A stretch of 64,000 bases of DNA from Flectobacillus roseus (GCF_030056665.1 NZ_JASHIG010000011.1), one strand, 5' to 3'. Positions 47,385 to 56,160 are shown, counted from the stretch's first letter. Notes: a model not told the origin generated them from the letters alone. A program made the numbers and translations.

Positions 47385-47692
47385 AAAAATAGTTTTAAAC
47401 GAAGGGGAGTATTAATTGTAAATGATGAGTTTTGAATTATGAATTGTGAATATGAATTTTCAAGATAAGCTTCAGCAACTAGGCACAGTTAAATAACAGG
47501 GATAGAGCCTTTGTTGCTTACGCAAGTTTGTTGGAGAAAAGCGTCAACAACTAACCACAGTTAAATAACAAGGTTAGTGCCTTTGTCGCTTACGCAAGTT
47601 TGTTAGAGAGAAAACTCCAACAAAGGCGGTAGAGAAAACCCCAGCAAATCTGCAATCCAATATCCGACATCCGAAATTGTTGCTTTCTATTT
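47385..47692. repeat. Repeat-filled intergenic region with 72-bp tandem repeat
   Basis: From 47473 a 72-bp unit is repeated (second copy from 47545; both contain CCACAGTTAAATAACA-like and TTACGCAAGTTTGTT blocks), with a partial third unit before 47640. The flanks have 7-bp periodic runs: TGAATTATGAATTG-type at about 47426-47455, and the run TGCAATC-CAATATC-CGACATC at about 47648-47668. No gene is visible. Confidence 0.8.
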
Positions 47693-48304
47693 TTATTCAA
47701 AGCTTTCTTCCACTTTGAACTTATTCCATTGTTTTTTGGCAAAATCTAAAAAGCCTTTTGGTGCTGTGGTAAAACTCTTATCGACCGTAAATTTACCGCC
47801 TTCTTTAATCATTTTGACATAGGTATTACCACGAAGGATGTACTTATTTTTTTGTTCATAAATCAATAATTTCAATGAAGCAGGACTCACATCACCACGG
47901 CAGGCTGTTTTATACAAAAAAGACACCTCTCCTTTTTGATTTGCATCTACATCACTGACTTGTAAAGATTTAGGAATAAATGTAGCAGCAACATCCAATG
48001 GGCATTCGTCTATGCCATCTTTCAATTCCCAAACAAGTTGGTATTTATCCCCTTGTTTGTTATACTGATATGCATGCACTTTAGCAGTTTGGGCATCTCC
48101 AGAAGGTGTATCTACTCCAGTGACTTGTTTTCTTTCAACACTCAAAAAAACAATATTTTCACCCGTCTGATCTTGCCACTTGATGGCATCTGATACTTTA
48201 CCTTTTACAGATACACCCGCAGGTACTTTTTTATCAAAAGAAAGTGTTTTGACTTGCGCTTTAGCTCCAACAGCTAAGCAGAGAAGAAGGATTGTTTTTT
48301 TCAT
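47693..48304 (-). CDS. Secreted protein of unknown function (M949_RS01915-like)
   Basis: 203 residues with a signal peptide of about 16 (GAKAQ). The mature part is a beta-rich domain with two conserved cysteines (DECPLDV and KTACRGDVSP) that could form a disulphide. The block VSDVDANQKGEVSFLYKTACRGD resembles what I recall of a small Bacteroidota family labelled a surface polysaccharide biosynthesis protein, but the recall is not certain and the function is not established. It lies 103 nt downstream of the P1 peptidase gene, on the same strand, with a long imperfect hairpin between. Confidence 0.6.
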   Translation of the reverse strand: MKKTILLLCLAVGAKAQVKTLSFDKKVPAGVSVKGKVSDAIKWQDQTGENIVFLSVERKQVTGVDTPSGDAQTAKVHAYQYNKQGDKYQLVWELKDGIDECPLDVAATFIPKSLQVSDVDANQKGEVSFLYKTACRGDVSPASLKLLIYEQKNKYILRGNTYVKMIKEGGKFTVDKSFTTAPKGFLDFAKKQWNKFKVEESFE

Positions 48305-48322
48305 GAGGAATTATTAAATGAA

Positions 48323-48407
48323 GGGAACAGGGACAGAGGCACATAGGGTCAAAGTGTTTACTTTAATTTTAAACACTGGATTACTTTGTGCCTTTACAAC
48401 TGTTCCC
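48323..48407. repeat. 85-bp imperfect palindrome between two minus-strand genes
   Basis: Inverted blocks: GGGAACAG/CTGTTCCC at the ends, GGCACA/TGTGCC inside, AGTGTTTA/TAAACACT near the centre. The arms resemble the end of the 54-55 kb repeat (AGGCACA then GTGTTA), so it looks like two copies head to head. It ends one base from the P1 peptidase stop. Confidence 0.75.
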
Positions 48408-49532
48408 TCAATTGATTTTCTTATACTCTTTCAACAACTTAATAGTTTGATCAATGGGCAAGGATTGGATAGTGCCATTTTTACCTTTGAGGGTTTTGGC
48501 TGCAAAAAGCGAATTAAGAATAGCCTCCTCTGTAGCTTCAATGGTAGCCAAAAACAAAGGCGAAACCTCGTCATTTCGTAGCTCTTGCACGGTTTGCAAT
48601 TTTTCTTTAGACTCGTGTGGTACTCGGAGCCCCTCGGCATTGGATATAGCTATCACATAATCTCCACTGCCATTGGAGGCAATACCACCCGTTTTGGCCA
48701 AGCCCATCATGGCTCGTTTGGCAATACGTTCTAAATTTCGAGCGGTAACAGGCGCATCAGTAATCACCACAATCATACAAGAACCATCGGCAGGGTCATT
48801 AAGCTGGTTATTGAGAAAATATTGATTCAACGCCACACCTACGGGCACTCCATCGATTTGTAATACACCTCCAAAATTGGTTTGTACCAATACGCCAACG
48901 GTATATCCTCCCGACGCTTTGGGCAATACTCTTGAGGCTGTGCCGATACCACCCTTAAAACCAAAACAAACCGTTCCGGTTCCAGCGCCTACATTGCCCT
49001 CTGCTACGACGCCATTTTTAGCATTCTCAATTGCAGTAAGGATATGCTGCTTTTTGACATGACGACCCACTATGTCGTTGAGATAGCTATCATTAGTTTC
49101 ACCAACAATGGCATTAACAGAACGTAGATTTTGATTTTCTTTTTGAGATACAGAATAATCAATAATAGCATCAGCTGCTGTGGCAATAGACAAGGTATTG
49201 GTTAATACGATAGGTGTTTCGAGATTGCCCAATTCCTTTACCTGAGATATTCCCATAAGTTTGCCAAAGCCATTTCCAATATAAATCGCTGCTGGGACTT
49301 TACTTTGAAAAAGATTCCCTTCGGCAGGAATAATGGCTGTTACACCTGTATTAACGCTATCTCCTTGCTGGATAGTCGTATGACCCACTTTCACGCCCTT
49401 GACATCGGTGATGGCATTGAGTGCTCCAGTTTTCATAACACCAATTTTGACGCCATAATCACGAAGTCTTTTTTGTGCCGATATGTTCAAGGACATCGAC
49501 ACAAAAATCAAGAAGAGGTAAGTTTGTTTCAT
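48408..49532 (-). CDS. P1-family self-cleaving peptidase (DmpA/L-aminopeptidase type)
   Basis: 374 residues. A signal peptide (about 1-19, ending ISAQ) exports it. The start RLRDYGVKIG...LNAITDVKGVKVGHTT is typical of the P1 family. Autoproteolysis normally occurs before a nucleophilic serine; here Ser289 in SNGSGDYV fits. Glu and Asn residues around GNVGAGTGTVCFGFKGG form the substrate site. The enzyme is an N-terminal nucleophile hydrolase that releases N-terminal residues or beta-amino acids. It follows a small ORF after only 14 nt. Confidence 0.92.
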   Translation of the reverse strand: MKQTYLFLIFVSMSLNISAQKRLRDYGVKIGVMKTGALNAITDVKGVKVGHTTIQQGDSVNTGVTAIIPAEGNLFQSKVPAAIYIGNGFGKLMGISQVKELGNLETPIVLTNTLSIATAADAIIDYSVSQKENQNLRSVNAIVGETNDSYLNDIVGRHVKKQHILTAIENAKNGVVAEGNVGAGTGTVCFGFKGGIGTASRVLPKASGGYTVGVLVQTNFGGVLQIDGVPVGVALNQYFLNNQLNDPADGSCMIVVITDAPVTARNLERIAKRAMMGLAKTGGIASNGSGDYVIAISNAEGLRVPHESKEKLQTVQELRNDEVSPLFLATIEATEEAILNSLFAAKTLKGKNGTIQSLPIDQTIKLLKEYKKIN

Positions 49533-49546
49533 GAGTGAAAATTGAT

Positions 49547-49717
49547 TTAGGAATTATAACCTTTCAACATTTTCACAAAATCATCTTCATATTTTTTCAA
49601 TGCTTTCAATAGCTCTTGTAATTCTTTGTGCTCGGGTGTGCCAGGTTTTGCACCGAAAATTTCGTCTGCACGGTCTGAAGCTTTTTCGTATTCGCCTTCG
49701 TTGTTGATAGTAATCAT
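49547..49717 (-). CDS. 56-residue protein resembling the N-terminus of HigA-type antitoxins
   Basis: A short frame with ATG at 49717 and TAA at 49547. It starts MITINNEGEYEKASDRADEI, continues with AKPGTPEHKELQELLKAL and ends MLKGYNS. This pattern (acidic, 'xGTPExxEL' helix) is what precedes the helix-turn-helix in HigA-like antitoxins of type II systems, but no helix-turn-helix follows. It lies 14 nt upstream of the P1 peptidase, so the two are probably co-transcribed. There is no toxin gene beside it. Its length, coding periodicity and tight spacing argue that it is real. Confidence 0.65.
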   Translation of the reverse strand: MITINNEGEYEKASDRADEIFGAKPGTPEHKELQELLKALKKYEDDFVKMLKGYNS

Positions 49718-49856
49718 GTTACAAATGTTTTATTGTTTGATAAAATAAAGTTACTGAGATTTTTTGGGGAGTTATATTTTACCTTGAAAAACTCTAGAAA
49801 AAAGGAGTTTCAGTTTCAAAAACCTAAACGGGCATTGTTTTCCAAGATATTTCAAC

Positions 49857-49891
49857 AAAAACGCCTAGTAAGCGAACTTACTAGGCGTTTT
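49857..49891 (-). terminator. Terminator after glyS
   Basis: Stem of about 15 bp (AAAACGCCTAGTAAG with its complement) and loop CGAA, ending in T-runs, 22 nt past the glyS stop. Confidence 0.85.
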
Positions 49892-49912
49892 GATATTTTG
49901 AAAAAGAATCTT

Positions 49913-51406
49913 TTACAATTGTTCAAAAACTCTCTCCATCGAAACGGCAAAACCGATTTTCTCACGAAGATCAGCGATTGCTACACGCTCCTGCTCCATG
50001 CTATCACGGTGACGAATCGTTACTGTATTATCTTCCATTGTTTGGTAATCCACAGCAATACAGAAAGGTGTTCCTGCCAAGTCTTGGCGAGTATATCGCT
50101 TACCAATCGCACCACCGTCGTCATACGTTACGTTAAACGAACGCTTCAATGAATGATAGATATCTTGTGCTTTTTCTGCTAAACCGTCTTTTTTCACCAA
50201 TGGCAATACAGCTGCCTTGATTGGCGCAACAGAAGGGTGGAATTTCAAATACGTTCTTTCTTTAGCTGCTTCGCCTTCGCCAACTACTTCGTTGGTGTAA
50301 GCATTACAAAGTACTGCTAAGAACAAACGGTCTGCTCCTACCGACGTTTCTACCACGTAAGGAATATAGTTTCCGTAAGGTTTACCATTTTCGTCCAAGT
50401 CTGCATCGAAGTATTGTTGTTTTTTCTTCGAAAGTCCTTGGTGAGATTTTAAGTCAAAATCTGTACGAGAGTGAATACCTTCCATTTCTTTGAAACCAAA
50501 TGGGAATTCATACTCAATATCCACAGCGGCATTAGCATAGTGAGCTAATTTTTCGTGGTCATGATAACGTAACTTTTCTGCTGGCAAACCAATAGCTTTG
50601 TGGAATTTCAAGCGAGTTTCTTTCCAAGCATTATACCATTGCATTTCGGTACCAGGGCGACAGAAAAATTGCATTTCCATTTGTTCAAACTCACGCATAC
50701 GGAAAATGAAGTTACGAGCTACAATCTCGTTACGGAAAGCTTTACCAATTTGGGCAATACCAAATGGCACTTTCATACGACCTGATTTTTGTACGTTCAA
50801 GAAGTTTACAAAGATACCTTGAGCCGTTTCTGGACGAAGGTAAATCAATGAAGCATCTTCTGAAACCGCACCTACTTGCGTAGAGAACATCAAGTTGAAC
50901 TGACGAACTTCAGTCCAGTTGCCAGTACCTGAAATTGGACATTTAATTTCTTCATCCAAAATCAATTGACGTAAGCCAGACATATCGTCGTCGGTCATGG
51001 CTTTTGCCATAGCTTCCAACAAAGCTTTGCCTTTTTCTGGAGTACCTGCTTTTTCGTATTCTTCAGCGCGACCTTCCAACAACTGGTCGGCACGGTAGCG
51101 TTTTTTCGAATCTTTGTTATCAATCATTGGGTCGTTGAAAGAGTCAACGTGCCCAGAAGCTTTCCAAGTGAGAGGGTGCATAAAGATGGAAGCATCAATA
51201 CCAACTACGTTGTCGTTCAACATAGTCATGGCTTTCCACCACAAAGTTTTAAGGTTGTTTTTTAACTCAACACCATTTTGACCGTAGTCGTATACGGCTT
51301 GTAGACCGTCATAAATCTCAGAAGAAGGAAACACAAAGCCATATTCTTTGGCATGTGAAATAATGTCTTTTAATGCAGATGCCGTATCTTGTTTCTGTTC
51401 AGCCAT
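49913..51406 (-). CDS. glyS: Glycyl-tRNA synthetase (dimeric type)
   Basis: About 497 residues from the ATG at 51406 (MAEQKQ); the ATG at 51430 would add MIFETEKT. It is a class II synthetase of the alpha2, eukaryote-like type used by Bacteroidota. Motif 2 is FRNEIVARNFIFRMREFEQMEM-like around 245-265, and motif 3 VGADRLFLAVL lies near 365. The C-terminal anticodon-binding domain (about 405-497) has VTYDDGGAIGKRY. It charges tRNA-Gly. It is monocistronic, divergent from the gene at 51561. Confidence 0.97.
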   Translation of the reverse strand: MAEQKQDTASALKDIISHAKEYGFVFPSSEIYDGLQAVYDYGQNGVELKNNLKTLWWKAMTMLNDNVVGIDASIFMHPLTWKASGHVDSFNDPMIDNKDSKKRYRADQLLEGRAEEYEKAGTPEKGKALLEAMAKAMTDDDMSGLRQLILDEEIKCPISGTGNWTEVRQFNLMFSTQVGAVSEDASLIYLRPETAQGIFVNFLNVQKSGRMKVPFGIAQIGKAFRNEIVARNFIFRMREFEQMEMQFFCRPGTEMQWYNAWKETRLKFHKAIGLPAEKLRYHDHEKLAHYANAAVDIEYEFPFGFKEMEGIHSRTDFDLKSHQGLSKKKQQYFDADLDENGKPYGNYIPYVVETSVGADRLFLAVLCNAYTNEVVGEGEAAKERTYLKFHPSVAPIKAAVLPLVKKDGLAEKAQDIYHSLKRSFNVTYDDGGAIGKRYTRQDLAGTPFCIAVDYQTMEDNTVTIRHRDSMEQERVAIADLREKIGFAVSMERVFEQL

Positions 51407-51560
51407 TGTTTTTTCGGTTTCAAAAATCAATCATCTACGTCCAACCTCAACCTTGTAAATTGAGAGGTTTACGTTCAGTCTGTAAAGTTATCCCTTTTCT
51501 TGCTGACTTTTGTAATATTTCACTAACTTGCTACCGCTGAACCCTAAATTTTTTCTCAAA

Positions 51561-52271
51561 ATGACCTTTCGTTATTTCAAAATCTTCGTTTTCCTATTCG
51601 GATTAACGCCAAATCTTTTTGCTCAAACCAATCCGTTCGCTGGCCAGTGGATTAATGAAAAGTATTATAATACTGTCATGAAAACCAAGTCGCCGATGAA
51701 AGCTTTTTCTAGTTACTTTCAGAGTAACATTGTTTTTAACAAACAACTCAAAGGTGGGCACTTTTTGGGTTGGAATTTTCATGAAGGGGAAGAAACCATC
51801 TTAAAACAGGTAGGCAATGGCTATGAACTTTGGCGTACTGAACCAAAAGAAAAAATCGGTGCGATAAGTATTGTGGAAGCTGATAAGAAAATTAAAGTAG
51901 GAAAAGAAACCTTTGTTAAAATCAAATCGACCGACCCTACGATGTGTTTGGAAGAAATGCTTTTTGAAGGTAATTATGAATGGAATGGAAAACCTGTGAA
52001 ATTTAATGCCAATGGCACTGTCACGGGGCTTTCTGGTGTTAAATATTTTTTTCCTAAATGTGATTTTATTGAAAAAATTCTCCCATTTGACCTCATTGTT
52101 CTCAACAAAGTGAAAGACAGCATGACAGGACAAAACTATATTTATGAGTTTAAAGATAACAACTTAATTATTTATAATATCGACTGCCAACAGCAAGACC
52201 CCGATACCAAAGATTGTATGAAAGGGCGCAAAGGAAAAGAAAAATATATCTTAAAAAAGATAGCTAACTAA
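51561..52271 (+). CDS. Secreted protein of unknown function
   Basis: About 236 residues from the ATG at 51561 (MTFRYFKIF), which gives a good signal peptide ending near 20 (LFAQ). The mature protein has repeated aromatic beta segments and the pair of short blocks GQWINEKYYN and YEWNGKPVKF. A short tail reads CQQQDPDTKDCMKGRKG with two cysteines. A lipocalin-like or beta-barrel fold is possible, but I do not recognise a family. It diverges from glyS. Confidence 0.6.
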   Translation: MTFRYFKIFVFLFGLTPNLFAQTNPFAGQWINEKYYNTVMKTKSPMKAFSSYFQSNIVFNKQLKGGHFLGWNFHEGEETILKQVGNGYELWRTEPKEKIGAISIVEADKKIKVGKETFVKIKSTDPTMCLEEMLFEGNYEWNGKPVKFNANGTVTGLSGVKYFFPKCDFIEKILPFDLIVLNKVKDSMTGQNYIYEFKDNNLIIYNIDCQQQDPDTKDCMKGRKGKEKYILKKIAN

Positions 52272-52444
52272 CCAGTTGTTAGTTCAATTCGTCCATATAT
52301 AAAACCAAACCTACCAATCACAAACCGTTGATTGGAGACATGCGACTTAATTACTGATATTTGTATGTGTGTGTGATCTCCTTGTATCAAAAGATATTCA
52401 CTGAGATTCTCATCAAATAACAATTAGTGGTTAGGTAATCTTAT

Positions 52445-52475
52445 TAATAGGCTTCCCCTGTCGGGATGCCTATTA
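52445..52475 (+). terminator. Terminator after the secreted protein gene
   Basis: 8-bp stem TAATAGGC / GCCTATTA with a nested TCCC/GGGA stem, then TTGTTTTTA. Confidence 0.65.
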
Positions 52476-52537
52476 TTGTTTTTAGTGATTAGGTCAGGAA
52501 TGAAAAGACGCAAAGTGATTCGAAAAAGTATTTTGTG

Positions 52538-52545
52538 TATCTTTG
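52538..52545 (+). promoter_or_regulatory. -7 element of the GT9/AguB unit
   Basis: TATCTTTG is an exact TAnnTTTG match 22 nt before the ATG at 52568. Confidence 0.5.
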
Positions 52546-52567
52546 CGAAAAATTAACACTGGCCACC

Positions 52568-53560
52568 ATGCCTCAGACAAAATTCCTTATTCTCCGCTTT
52601 TCATCCATCGGCGATATTGTGCTGACCACTCCTGTGATTCGCTGTATCAAACAACAGTATCCCAATGCTCAAGTACATTTTGCGACCAAAAAAAGCTATC
52701 AGTCTTTACTAAACAACAATCCTTATGTGGATAAAACTCACGTATTGGAAGGCTCTTTGTCGACTTTTGTAGATGAACTAAAAGCAGAGCAATTTGATTA
52801 TGTCATCGACCTCCATAATAATTTGCGAACACGAATTATTAAGTTTAGGTTGGGCGTTAAAGCCTTTAGTTTTGACAAACTCAATTTCAGAAAATGGATT
52901 TTAGTCAAGTTTAAAAAGAATTTAATGCCCAATGTTCACATCGTAGACCGCTATTTGGCGACTACCTCAACGCTGGGAATTAAGAATGACAACAAAGGTT
53001 TGGATTATTTTATTCCTGAAAAAGACCAACTACCAACTAGCTGGCTTCCAGAGGAATACCGTAAGGGATTTGTGGTTTATGCCATTGGCGGACAACATGC
53101 GACGAAAAAATTGCCCGTTGCCAAAATGATCGAGTTGTGTAAACAGGTATCTCTTCCGTTGATATTGATTGGAGGACCAGAAGATAAATCTGAAGCAACA
53201 CAAATCGTTGAAGCACTCAAAGAAAAATCCATTTTGAATACTTGTGGCAATTGTAATCTGAACCAATCAGCCTCTTTGATTGAGCAATCACTTTGGGTAA
53301 TTAGCCACGATACAGGCATGATGCACGTGGCGGCGGCCTTGAAAAAGAAAGTTGTGTCGATTTGGGGAAATACCGTTCCTGAATTTGGGATGTATCCATA
53401 TCAAACGCCATTTGTAGCTATCGAAAATAAAGAAATCGGGTGCAGACCATGTTCCAAAATTGGATTTGAAAAATGTCCCTTGGGTCATTTTAAGTGTGTA
53501 AACGAGTTAGAGTTTAGTGATTTAGAGAAAAAAATATTTAAAACAAATTATACATCATGA
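52568..53560 (+). CDS. Glycosyltransferase family 9 (heptosyltransferase-like)
   Basis: About 330 residues from the ATG at 52568 (MPQTKFLIL); the GTG at 52535 lies upstream of the -7 element. Family GT9 features are the start LILRFSSIGDIVLTTPVIR, IDLHNNLRTR near 88, the nucleotide-sugar region GGPEDKSEA and SHDTGMMHVAAALKKKVV near 252. The C-terminal Cys-rich stretch (CRPCSKIGFEKCP) is often seen in Bacteroidota members. It should add a heptose or similar sugar to lipopolysaccharide core on the cytoplasmic face. It overlaps the next gene by four bases (ATGA), so the two are translated together. Confidence 0.9.
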   Translation: MPQTKFLILRFSSIGDIVLTTPVIRCIKQQYPNAQVHFATKKSYQSLLNNNPYVDKTHVLEGSLSTFVDELKAEQFDYVIDLHNNLRTRIIKFRLGVKAFSFDKLNFRKWILVKFKKNLMPNVHIVDRYLATTSTLGIKNDNKGLDYFIPEKDQLPTSWLPEEYRKGFVVYAIGGQHATKKLPVAKMIELCKQVSLPLILIGGPEDKSEATQIVEALKEKSILNTCGNCNLNQSASLIEQSLWVISHDTGMMHVAAALKKKVVSIWGNTVPEFGMYPYQTPFVAIENKEIGCRPCSKIGFEKCPLGHFKCVNELEFSDLEKKIFKTNYTS

Positions 53561-54423
53561 AAAAGGTAAATATTGGTTTGGTGCAGATGTCATGCTCTGA
53601 TAACGTGGCTGACAATATGCAAAAAGCCATTTCGGGTATTCGTGAAGCAGCAGCTAAAGGAGCCCAAATCGTTTGTCTTCAAGAATTATTTACTTCATTA
53701 TATTTCTGCGATGTTGAAGACCATGAAAACTTCAAGTTAGCAGAGGCTATTCCTGGGCCATCGACAGATACCCTATCTGCTGTTGCCAAAGAATTGGGCG
53801 TAGTAATCATCGCTTCATTATTTGAAAAAAGAGCCGCTGGATTGTATCACAATACTACAGCTGTTTTGGATGCTGACGGAACGTATTTAGGAAAATATCG
53901 TAAAATGCACATTCCAGACGACCCAGGGTATTATGAGAAATTCTATTTTACGCCAGGTGATTTAGGCTACAAGGTATTTGAAACCAAATTTGCTAAAATT
54001 GGTATCCTAATCTGCTGGGATCAGTGGTACCCAGAAGCATCTCGCATTACAGCTTTGATGGGAGCTGAAGTATTGTTCTACCCAACTGCTATTGGTTGGG
54101 ATACTAACGAAACAGATCCAAACACCAACCGTGAGCAATACAATGCTTGGCAAACGATTCAGCGTTCACACGCAATCGCAAATGGCGTACACGTGGTATC
54201 TGTAAACCGTGTGGGTCGTGAAGCTGACCAACAGTTTTGGGGTGGAAGTTTTGTGGCAAATCCGTTTGGTTCATTGCTATATCTTGGCTCACACGAAAAC
54301 GAAGAAGTGCATGTTCAAGAAATAGATTTAGCTAAAACAGAGTACTACAGAAGCACATGGCCGTATTTGCGCGACCGTCGTATTGATAGCTATGATCCGA
54401 TTTTGAAGAGATATATTGATTAG
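53557..54423 (+). CDS. aguB: N-carbamoylputrescine amidase
   Basis: 288 residues, normal for AguB, a nitrilase-fold enzyme that converts N-carbamoylputrescine to putrescine, CO2 and ammonia. The triad is Glu43 (LQELF), Lys116 (YRKMHIPDD) and Cys153 (ICWDQWYPE). The sequence DPGYYEKFYFTPGD is typical of the carbamoylputrescine type. In many Bacteroidota the agmatine deiminase gene is next to it; here the partner is a glycosyltransferase with a 4-bp overlap. A repeat-filled region follows. Confidence 0.95.
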   Translation: MKKVNIGLVQMSCSDNVADNMQKAISGIREAAAKGAQIVCLQELFTSLYFCDVEDHENFKLAEAIPGPSTDTLSAVAKELGVVIIASLFEKRAAGLYHNTTAVLDADGTYLGKYRKMHIPDDPGYYEKFYFTPGDLGYKVFETKFAKIGILICWDQWYPEASRITALMGAEVLFYPTAIGWDTNETDPNTNREQYNAWQTIQRSHAIANGVHVVSVNRVGREADQQFWGGSFVANPFGSLLYLGSHENEEVHVQEIDLAKTEYYRSTWPYLRDRRIDSYDPILKRYID

Positions 54424-54660
54424 AAAGCTTTCAGCTGTCAGCTATGGGCACTTGGTAGAATACTTCTATGGTTTCATAAAAAGCATATTCAAATTTTTAG
54501 TCTATTGCTTAGAGCTTAAAGCGGCTAAAATTAAATTGCATTATTAAGCTGTAAGCCGTTGGCATTATGCAAAAAGCTCATATTATTTCATAAGAAGTAT
54601 TTTTTAACTTTTAGCCTACTGCATAAAGCCTAGAGCTTAAAGCAGTGAAATTATTTTAAT
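54424..54660. repeat. Second repeat family, two diverged tandem copies
   Basis: Copies at about 54425-54543 and 54545-54660 share the order AGCTGTnAGC, GGCA, TTTCATAA, then TTTTAG...TGCnTA, AGAGCTTAAAGC. Many blocks have a 7-bp period (for example AGCTTTC-AGCTGTC-AGCTATG). A truncated relative starts at 60848 (GGCTGTAAGCCGTAGGC). No gene is visible. Confidence 0.7.
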
Positions 54661-54674
54661 TTTGCCTTAGTACT

Positions 54675-54855
54675 TAAGTAATCGTGCAGAATAAGATTTA
54701 AGTTATGTGTTTTAGGGATAAGGCAACAGGCACAAGGCACAGAGTGTTAAAATGTTTTTATTAACCACAGCCATGCTTTTTTACAAAGCCCACCGCCGAA
54801 AGCCGATACCTGAAAGCTCAAAGCACAATCTTAAACTTTATTTTGCTTACTAACT
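54675..54855 (+). repeat. 181-bp repeat, copy 1
   Basis: Starts TAAGTAATCGTGCAGAATA; contains 7-bp periodic blocks (AGGCAAC-AGGCACA), the core GTGTTAAAATGTTTTTATTA, then AGCCGAT-ACCTGAA-AGCTCAA, and ends near TTTATTTTGCTTACTAACT. The block from 54721 to 54813 is identical to 54901 onward except for single changes. Confidence 0.92.
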
Positions 54856-55035
54856 TAAGTAATCGAGCAGAATAAGATTTAAGTTATGTGTTTAGGGACA
54901 AGGCAACAGGCACAAGGCACAGAGTGTTAAAATGTTTTTATTAACCACAGCCATGCTTTTTTACAAAGCCCACCGCCGAAAGCTGATACCTGAATGCCTT
55001 GGGCACAAAAATTAAATTCTATTTTGCCCACTAAC
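54856..55035 (+). repeat. 181-bp repeat, copy 2 (tandem)
   Basis: Directly follows copy 1 with an offset of 180-181 bp. The first 140 bp match almost exactly; the last 40 bp have diverged. A third, inverted copy is at 26188-26361 and a degenerate relative at 58664-58802. Confidence 0.92.
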
Positions 55036-55038
55036 TTA

Positions 55039-55077
55039 CAAAAAAAGACCGTTCGGGTGTGGAACGGTCTTTTTTGT
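55039..55077 (-). terminator. Terminator after fbp
   Basis: A 16-bp stem ending in AAAGACCGTTC / GAACGGTCTTT with loop GGGTGTG and flanking A and T runs, 31 nt past the fbp stop. Confidence 0.85.
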
Positions 55078-55107
55078 ATCATATTTTTCAGGAAATTATC
55101 ATAGATT

Positions 55108-56160
55108 TTATACAATCGTCTCGCTGAGCTGGCTGCTCATGGATTCTTGGTAATTTGCCAAACGTGCACCAAGGTCATCAACCAATTCGGACGAGCCCAC
55201 ATAAATCGCAGAACGCTGGTGTATCTGGGTAGGTTCAACATCCAAAATCGGGCAAACACCATTGGTAGCCTTCCCTCCTGCTTGTTCGGTAATCATCGCA
55301 AGTGGATAGCATTCATACAACAAACGTAGTTTACCATCCTTCGCCTTTAGCGTAGGCGGATACAAATAGATTCCTCCTTTGAGTAAATTACGATGAAAAT
55401 CACCTACTAATGAACCAATATAACGAGCCATTGAACCAGAAGTTTTGCGCATATCCCCAATAAACGATTTGATTGGCTCTGCAAACTCATCGTAGTAAGC
55501 ATCATTAATTGAATAGATTTTACCCGTGGTAGGCATTTCCATATCTGCATGAGAAAAGAAATACTCACCAAGTGCATTTTCATACGTAAAGCAATTTACT
55601 CCTTTACCAGTAGTGTAAACCATCACGGTCGACGAACCATACAAAATATAGCCCGCTGCCACTTGTTTACGACCGCCTTGCATGAAGTCTTCAAGGGTAG
55701 CTGGTGTCCCAATCGGACTTACACGGCGATAAATGGAAAAAATTGTCCCAATCGAAACATTTACGTCAATATTTGACGAACCATCGAGAGGATCCATTGC
55801 TACTACATACTTTGCATTGTTGTTACCTGTTTGGATGATATCATCCTCCTCTTCTGAAAGAATACCACAAACTTCACCACCATTCACTAATGCTCTTTTG
55901 AAACGAATGTTGGCAATTACGTCTAGTTTTTGTTGGCTCTCACCTTGTACATTTTCTCGACCCAATGCTCCCATAATATCCGTCAAACCAGCACGGTTGA
56001 TTTCACGGCCAATAATTTTGGAGGCAAGGGCGATATCGCGCAATAACTGTGAAAGCTCTCCTTTAGCAAAAGCAAAAGCTTCTTGTTGACGCATAATAAA
56101 GCGGTCGAGGGTTGTACCAACGGGTAGTGCAAGGGTTGATTCTGCTGTCATATTCTTCAC
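55108..56160 (-). CDS. fbp: Fructose-1,6-bisphosphatase class I
   Basis: 350 residues. The metal and phosphate motif MDPLDGSSNIDVN and a run of acidic metal ligands (LSEEEDDII) are present. KLRLLYECYPLAMITEQAGG near the C-terminus is a family signature. It dephosphorylates fructose-1,6-bisphosphate, the committed step of gluconeogenesis. It is the downstream member of a minus-strand cluster with pckA, aceA and aceB, with 819 nt to pckA, so it has its own promoter. An in-frame ATG at 56151 is an equally good start. Confidence 0.97.
   Translation of the reverse strand: MKNMTAESTLALPVGTTLDRFIMRQQEAFAFAKGELSQLLRDIALASKIIGREINRAGLTDIMGALGRENVQGESQQKLDVIANIRFKRALVNGGEVCGILSEEEDDIIQTGNNNAKYVVAMDPLDGSSNIDVNVSIGTIFSIYRRVSPIGTPATLEDFMQGGRKQVAAGYILYGSSTVMVYTTGKGVNCFTYENALGEYFFSHADMEMPTTGKIYSINDAYYDEFAEPIKSFIGDMRKTSGSMARYIGSLVGDFHRNLLKGGIYLYPPTLKAKDGKLRLLYECYPLAMITEQAGGKATNGVCPILDVEPTQIHQRSAIYVGSSELVDDLGARLANYQESMSSQLSETIV

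Noticed and set aside
48454..49538. Plus-strand ORFs opposite the P1 peptidase
   Set aside because: They are antisense shadows of a well-supported gene with a signal peptide and catalytic serine.
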